Positions 55,877 through 60,128 of a stretch of 60,128 nt of DNA are shown in pieces. Numbering within the stretch: the first letter of the stretch is position 1; each line of letters opens with the position of its first letter. The notes under the pieces are model-generated. The model was not told the DNA's origin and did not search any database. It was given only the letters and a program-made list of their open reading frames with translations. This DNA is from a virus, in the IMG/VR virus record IMGVR_UViG_3300007908_000001, positions 1 through 60,128 of that record. One strand, written 5' to 3'. Made by a program: the position numbers and the translations under genes.

Positions 55877-58126
55877 TTACCTAACAGGACATACGCCCCC
55901 TTCGCAACCGTCCATTCCGTCAAGCGACGAATCTTCGCCAGTTTCGTATTGTTCGAGAATCGCCGGATCAAACGGTTTGAATTCCGCAACCATTTCGTCG
56001 TACTGTTCTTCGGTAATCGCTTCATACGGAGCTAATTCGTACGTCCCGCCGTCAGCTGCCAAGAACGATACGCCTACGAACTCGTCCCATCCGTCATATA
56101 CGATTTGCTCAACTTCGCTCCATTCGTCGGGTTTAACGGTAATCGTATTCGACGAATTATGTTCGGTGTAATAGCGTTGGAAATTGAAGTACGTATCGAA
56201 TTGTTCCGATGCGCTAACGTCGTCCTTCGTAACCTTCGCGCCACTCTTAACGGGAAAGTCGATGACTAGCGTTCTAGCGTTTGCAAGACGTAGTGCTTCC
56301 GTTTCGCCTTTCGTACCGACTTCCGCATGTACTTTCCACCCGTTATCCATCGCTGCTTTCGCTAACGGATCATTTGCGTTAATGCGTACTCGTCGGATAT
56401 AGTACGGTGAATGTGAGTAATGCAATCCGCTTGATACGCCTCCTGCGACTTGTGAAATCGTTCCTTCCGGCTTGACCGTCGTAACTAGTAACGGCGATGA
56501 TACTCGCATTTCTTTCGCATACGCATCGGCTTCTCGTCGAGCGACTTCGCCTAAATGTGCGATTAACGTAGCTTCGTCAGTAGCGTTGTAACCGAGTAGC
56601 GCCATTGCGTCCTTAACGCCTGTCATCGAAGTACCTAGTAATCTATCGCGCTGCTGAACGTCGTTCCAGTGCGGAATCTCTAGCGTTACAAGCGTCATAC
56701 GTAAGCCTGCTCGCGCTGATTTACGCTGCGCTTCCGTGAGTGCATCCGTATCGAGTACGTAATTATCGCCTTCTTTACGGACGAATTCTACGAGGTTAAC
56801 CGTCGTTAAGTTACATACGCCATAACTGTCGAGTAGTATCTCGGCGCAAGGGTTTAAGCCCTCCGCGTTAGGACGCCTGCGTTTCGCTTCTTCGAGGTTA
56901 ACGAATCCCGGCTCGCCTTCCGCTTGCATGATTTCGAATACTAGCGATAACTGCTCGCGCGACGGCTTTTCTTCGAAGGCTATCGAGTTGTTCGACATTC
57001 TGCGGTGATGTAACGGTCTTGCGTTAGCGTTGCCAGTCGGTAACGATTCGAGGAATTCCGCTTGCTTATGAAGTCCGGCTTTACGCGTAGCTTCTATAAC
57101 CTTGCGATGCTGTTCGATATTCCAAATTCCGTTGATTCCGTATTTCGCAAACATCGACTCATAATCGTCTGCGTCGAATAGGAATATTTCGGCTGTTCTG
57201 CGTACACCACCGACAACTACGTTATTTCCGATAAGGTTTCCGATATCGAGGATATGAACCGGACGTACCTTAACGCGTGTTTCGTCGTATTGTTCTAACG
57301 GCACTAGCGTCGAATCGATTTCATTCCGTAATACCTGCGTGATTCCTTCGAACATTTCCTGTAACGGCTCATGGCCGGATGCAGATCCGCCAAATGTATT
57401 AAGGCGAGCGCCGTTCGGACGGATGTAATCGTAGAATATTCCGATAGTTGAAACGTCTTCATATTCGTATTCCGTTAGTAGTCGGAAGTAGATGCGCAGC
57501 GATTCGACCCAACCTTCCTTCGAGTCGCCTACGTGGATGACCGCTTTACGTCCGCCGTCTTCTGCGTCAATTAGGAATAACTGCGTTTCGTCTTGCTTAA
57601 CGATCGGATAGCGTTGTACGAACGGCTCGTGTATGACTTCGACGTTATTCCGTATTGGACGCATGTTTGCTGCGTATTCCTTCGTAGACTTAAAGCCAAC
57701 GCCAGTTCCGACGAGTAGTAAGTAGAACAAGTCGCCTAAATCGTCCCAACTGCGGACACTTACGTAAGAACAGTTAAAGTTCGCAAGCGGGTATTTATCG
57801 GCAACTCCGCCGTCAGCCCCGCCGACCCATAACGTTCTTCCCGATAGGAATTGACGTAGGTTGAACATGCTGTCGAAGAATCCTTCCGCTTCCTTTCGGA
57901 ACTTCGCGTAATCAACCGCGTATCCGATTTTCTGCATATGCTTAACGCCTAGTCCTACGTTATATTCCGTAGCACGCCTAGCCGTTTCTTTCCACGTTTC
58001 ACGGCGTCCTTTCTCCGGTAAGAATCGCGAGTATGTCCGATAATATACGAACTGTCCCAGCGCGTTCATATGCGTTGGAAAGTCCGGGTATTCCTCAATG
58101 AATTCATTCGTTAATAGTTCCGTCAC
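55877..58126 (-). CDS. nrdJ: Adenosylcobalamin-dependent ribonucleoside-triphosphate reductase (class II)
   Basis: 749 residues, monomeric RTPR type. Active-site regions are NFNCSYVSVRSW (first Cys), GLNPCAEILLDSYGVCNLTT (radical Cys with N-x-C-x-E, then partner Cys), and a C-terminal pair CEGGVC, which recycles the disulfide. VGTGVGFKSTKEY and HHRRMSNNSIAF fit the family. GTG start at 58124-58126. The enzyme makes dNTPs from NTPs using vitamin B12 and works without oxygen demand. It is the main nucleotide source in this operon. The host must supply cobalamin. Confidence 0.96.
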   Translation of the reverse strand: MTELLTNEFIEEYPDFPTHMNALGQFVYYRTYSRFLPEKGRRETWKETARRATEYNVGLGVKHMQKIGYAVDYAKFRKEAEGFFDSMFNLRQFLSGRTLWVGGADGGVADKYPLANFNCSYVSVRSWDDLGDLFYLLLVGTGVGFKSTKEYAANMRPIRNNVEVIHEPFVQRYPIVKQDETQLFLIDAEDGGRKAVIHVGDSKEGWVESLRIYFRLLTEYEYEDVSTIGIFYDYIRPNGARLNTFGGSASGHEPLQEMFEGITQVLRNEIDSTLVPLEQYDETRVKVRPVHILDIGNLIGNNVVVGGVRRTAEIFLFDADDYESMFAKYGINGIWNIEQHRKVIEATRKAGLHKQAEFLESLPTGNANARPLHHRRMSNNSIAFEEKPSREQLSLVFEIMQAEGEPGFVNLEEAKRRRPNAEGLNPCAEILLDSYGVCNLTTVNLVEFVRKEGDNYVLDTDALTEAQRKSARAGLRMTLVTLEIPHWNDVQQRDRLLGTSMTGVKDAMALLGYNATDEATLIAHLGEVARREADAYAKEMRVSSPLLVTTVKPEGTISQVAGGVSSGLHYSHSPYYIRRVRINANDPLAKAAMDNGWKVHAEVGTKGETEALRLANARTLVIDFPVKSGAKVTKDDVSASEQFDTYFNFQRYYTEHNSSNTITVKPDEWSEVEQIVYDGWDEFVGVSFLAADGGTYELAPYEAITEEQYDEMVAEFKPFDPAILEQYETGEDSSLDGMDGCEGGVCPVR

Positions 58127-58297
58127 TCAATCGCTCCCTTTCGTAGTTAACCGTTCTAATTCCGCTATAGCTTCGTCCATCTCCGTTAGTTCCTCGTTCA
58201 ATCCCGCCAGTTTCGCAGTCGTGCGGTCGATATCGTATTTAATCTCCGCACGACGTTCCTTCGCTGCGTGTACCGCGCGCCTTAATGTGTAAGTCAT
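58127..58297 (-). CDS. Small coiled-coil protein, 56 aa
   Basis: Fully helical: RRAVHAAKERRAEIKYDIDR, LAGLNEELTEMDEAIAELER. The ATG at 58295-58297 overlaps the stop of the membrane peptide upstream, and the reductase GTG follows its TGA by one base. No function is recognised. Confidence 0.7.
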   Translation of the reverse strand: MTYTLRRAVHAAKERRAEIKYDIDRTTAKLAGLNEELTEMDEAIAELERLTTKGSD

Positions 58298-58416
58298 CCG
58301 CCTAACATCCAGCGATAAACGTAGAACGCGTACGCAAGCACCGTCGTTGTCAACGCGATTAATATTAGCGCTACGATGGAATAGCCGACGAATTCTCCGA
58401 ATTTATTTGCGTTCAT
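58294..58416 (-). CDS. Small membrane protein, 40 aa
   Basis: Start at the ATG at 58414-58416, with GGAAGG upstream and a four-base overlap to the RuvC-like gene. One membrane helix (VALILIALTTTVLAYAFYVY), then a short end. A longer frame upstream lies inside the RuvC gene and is rejected. No family is recognised. Confidence 0.65.
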   Translation of the reverse strand: MNANKFGEFVGYSIVALILIALTTTVLAYAFYVYRWMLGG

Positions 58417-58949
58417 TTTATCAGTCCTTCCTCGATTAATTTCGCCAAGCCTACCGCACATGCGTCCGAACAATCGTCCGTAGCAAACTCGCCTGTATAA
58501 CCCGTCCAATTCCGTACTGCATCGGCAACTTCGTCCTTACTCGCAACACCTTTTCCGACTACAATCCGCTTGATTTCCGACTGCGCCATTCCGTGCTTCG
58601 TTTTCTTGCGTCCTGCCTTCGTTGTCGATACGTGTTTATCGAACGCTAACCCGAATTTGTGCGCCGCATGTTCCGTTCCTGTCCACGCAGCAAACACCGG
58701 ATAGTTTTGCGCCGATGACATGCCGTGGAAATCTTCTCGGACTACGTAGTCAAATCCGTTCTTACCTACGTATTCTGCGATAAATAACGTCGCCCACGAT
58801 TCAACGATGTCAGCACGTAATGCGTACGGCGATTTAGCGTCCGGTTTGACGTGGGACATAGCGATGATCACCGCTTTACCACGTTTTACTTCGAGAACCG
58901 CAACGCCCGGCGAAGTTAAGGACGTGTCAAACGCTAGAATACGCGTCAT
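58413..58949 (-). CDS. RuvC-like Holliday junction resolvase
   Basis: 178 residues from the ATG at 58947-58949, which overlaps the upstream stop. RILAFDTSLTSPGVAVLEV carries the first catalytic Asp, VVREDFHGM the Glu, and DEVADAVRNW and DDCSDACAVGL the last acidic residues, the RNase H-fold set of RuvC-type resolvases. It cuts branched DNA before packaging. It lies in the same operon as the RecB-like nuclease, two genes away. Confidence 0.88.
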   Translation of the reverse strand: MTRILAFDTSLTSPGVAVLEVKRGKAVIIAMSHVKPDAKSPYALRADIVESWATLFIAEYVGKNGFDYVVREDFHGMSSAQNYPVFAAWTGTEHAAHKFGLAFDKHVSTTKAGRKKTKHGMAQSEIKRIVVGKGVASKDEVADAVRNWTGYTGEFATDDCSDACAVGLAKLIEEGLIK

Positions 58950-59887
58950 TCGTAAACCGCGTCCGTGTCTTCGAGGATTTCCGTCCAAGACGCATCTACC
59001 CACGTCAAGTTATCGTTTCTTCCGCGATTAGGCGCGTCTACGAGTAACCCGCCGGGGTTATCGGTGCATCCCCCGTCATACCCAACGACTCTATGAACGC
59101 CGTTTTTTGCGGTGTAATACGCTCTCCCCCCGCATTTAACGCGCGTCCCGACAACAGGCTCCGCAGGCTTCGGCGCATCCGTAAACTCCTTCGGAATATC
59201 TACGCCGAGCGCTCGTCCTAACGCGATAGCCTTACCGATGTCAGCGTTGAACACGTCATCGGGGGCGCATTTAGCGATACCTTTCGAGCGTACTTCGTTC
59301 GAACTGAAAACCTTCGCCAACGCTACGACTGTGCGCTTTTCTGCGTTGACGTGGAATTCCGGCGTTATTAGGTACCTACGGAAAGCCTCATTACCTCCGT
59401 ATTGGTCGTTTCTGTCGCGCGCTCGACGGGTCAAGTCCGCCACAAACGCCTGCGCCCGCTTGATTACGTCGGCTCTGCGCTGGTTGGGTGACGCTGGTTC
59501 CGGGCTAATCATCGACTCCATAAAGCGTGATTTCGAATGTCCTCGAGGGATTCTTACGAATAATCCCGTCGCCTCTGTGAACGTCTTACCGTTAATTAGT
59601 ATTTCCGTAGGTTCCTGCGCCTTCTTCATCGCAGCCACTTCCGCTTCGAGAGCCGCAATCTTCACCTCGGCTTCGGAGAGTCTTGCGTTGTGTTTGCGCG
59701 GCTTATATGGTTCGATACTTCCGGGCGTAATATAGCCGCACGTTGCGCCGTTATAATTTACGGGATAGTGTTGACCGTCGAAGCCACTGATTATCTCCGC
59801 TAAATCTCCGATTCTTGCGCTACTCATACAGTCCTCCGACACTAGTCGTTTGATTCGCACCATTTCGCCCACGTTAAACTTCGTCAT
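58946..59887 (-). CDS. Hypothetical protein with SH3-like ends, 313 aa
   Basis: Start at the ATG at 59885-59887, overlapping the TGA of the RecB-like gene; AAGGGAG lies upstream. Residues 1-55 (MTKFNVGEMVRIKRLVSEDC ... GDLAEIISGFDG) look like a KOW/SH3-type domain. A coiled coil follows (LSEAEVKIAALEAEVAAMKK). The C-terminal 80 residues contain another such segment (VVGTRVKCGGRAYYTA ... GVHRVVGYDGG). A middle part with basic helices (RADVIKRAQAFVADLTRRAR) may bind nucleic acid. No named family. Confidence 0.75.
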   Translation of the reverse strand: MTKFNVGEMVRIKRLVSEDCMSSARIGDLAEIISGFDGQHYPVNYNGATCGYITPGSIEPYKPRKHNARLSEAEVKIAALEAEVAAMKKAQEPTEILINGKTFTEATGLFVRIPRGHSKSRFMESMISPEPASPNQRRADVIKRAQAFVADLTRRARDRNDQYGGNEAFRRYLITPEFHVNAEKRTVVALAKVFSSNEVRSKGIAKCAPDDVFNADIGKAIALGRALGVDIPKEFTDAPKPAEPVVGTRVKCGGRAYYTAKNGVHRVVGYDGGCTDNPGGLLVDAPNRGRNDNLTWVDASWTEILEDTDAVYE

Positions 59888-60128
59888 AATCCCGCTCCCT
59901 TTCGTGTTTCCGTAATAAACTCGATAGCCTTCGCATAATCGCGTTTCTTGTAATCCGGTAAATTCGAATGTTGCATACGGGAATTCTGCGCTACTAGTAC
60001 GTCGAATTCTTCCGCTGATAAGTCGAGCGCACACGCTGATTTAAAATTATTGAAGAGCCATGCGTCTAACTCTAACGCAGGTGGCGTATTCTCGCGGACA
60101 GCCCGCGTAACCTGCGCTGCTTTATCGA
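59884..60128 (-). CDS. RecB/Cas4-like exonuclease, C-terminal part (joins bases 1-859)
   Basis: The last 48 codons of the nuclease that starts at 859: ARVAQNS-type helices, then KRDYAKAIEFITETRKGAGL and TGA at 59884-59886. Bases 60030-60128 duplicate 1-99, so only 59884-60029 is new sequence. The frame is continuous across the join (859 + 146 = 1005 bases). The stop overlaps the next ATG as ATGA. Confidence 0.85.
   Translation of the reverse strand, partial: DKAAQVTRAVRENTPPALELDAWLFNNFKSACALDLSAEEFDVLVAQNSRMQHSNLPDYKKRDYAKAIEFITETRKGAGL
60030..60128. repeat. Terminal direct repeat, right copy
   Basis: Identical to bases 1-99; see the left copy. It should be counted once in a circular map. 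Confidence 0.95.

Overview
This window is one complete genome of a temperate siphovirus, assembled as a linear contig. The last 99 bases (60030-60128) repeat the first 99, so the molecule closes into a circle of 60,029 bp. One gene, a RecB-like nuclease, runs across the join. The host is most likely a Firmicute, probably of the order Bacillales. The reasons are strong GGAGG-type ribosome binding sites, many TTG and GTG starts, sigma-A-like promoters, a phiLC3-family holin with an XhlA-type partner, and TP901/SPP1-type structural proteins. The host genus cannot be read from the sequence alone.

Almost every gene is on the minus strand, so transcription runs right to left. From about 15.65 kb down to 8.86 kb lies the early replication block: a DUF3102 protein, small proteins, a SprT-like protease, a DnaC-type loader, a DnaB-type helicase and a primase. 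It follows a promoter at 15.7 kb. A second promoter at 8.55 kb lies between a sigma-like factor (minus) and a small XRE-type repressor (plus). It probably drives a long middle operon that passes through SSB, several nucleases and family A DNA polymerase, crosses the contig join, and continues through RuvC, B12-dependent ribonucleotide reductase, PhoH, dUTPase, thymidylate synthase and a cytosine methyltransferase, down to 50.25 kb. Both promoters, and a third plus-strand promoter at 49.97 kb, carry the same 17-bp palindrome GTTTGA-N5-TCAAAC over the -35 box. This is the likely repressor operator and sets out the lysogeny switch.

The late block runs from about 49.4 kb down to 23.2 kb: a small regulator, two amino-methyltransferases, a Rep-like protein, small and large terminase, portal, scaffold, decoration protein, major capsid, head-tail joining proteins, tail tube, frameshifted tail chaperone, tape measure, Dit, Tal with an S74 chaperone, BppU/SGNH fibre, an O-antigen polymerase-like moron, XhlA, holin and amidase. 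The moron and most of the fibre gene form an AT-rich cassette that looks acquired.

Between lysis genes and integrase (19.0-22.9 kb) lies the least expected part: a HerA/TraG/FtsK-like ATPase of 850 residues, a two-helix membrane protein, a VirB2/TrbC-like pilin-type protein, and two ribbon-helix-helix-like proteins. It looks like a piece of a conjugation apparatus inside a phage. Next to it are a tyrosine integrase and an attP formed from most of a tRNA-Arg(CCG) whose 5' acceptor strand is missing.

Other points stand out. Three genes (helicase, large terminase, 3D-domain protein) seem to start at AUC after nearly the same leader. Long structured non-coding gaps share sequence blocks, and there are iteron-like repeats next to the Rep-like gene.
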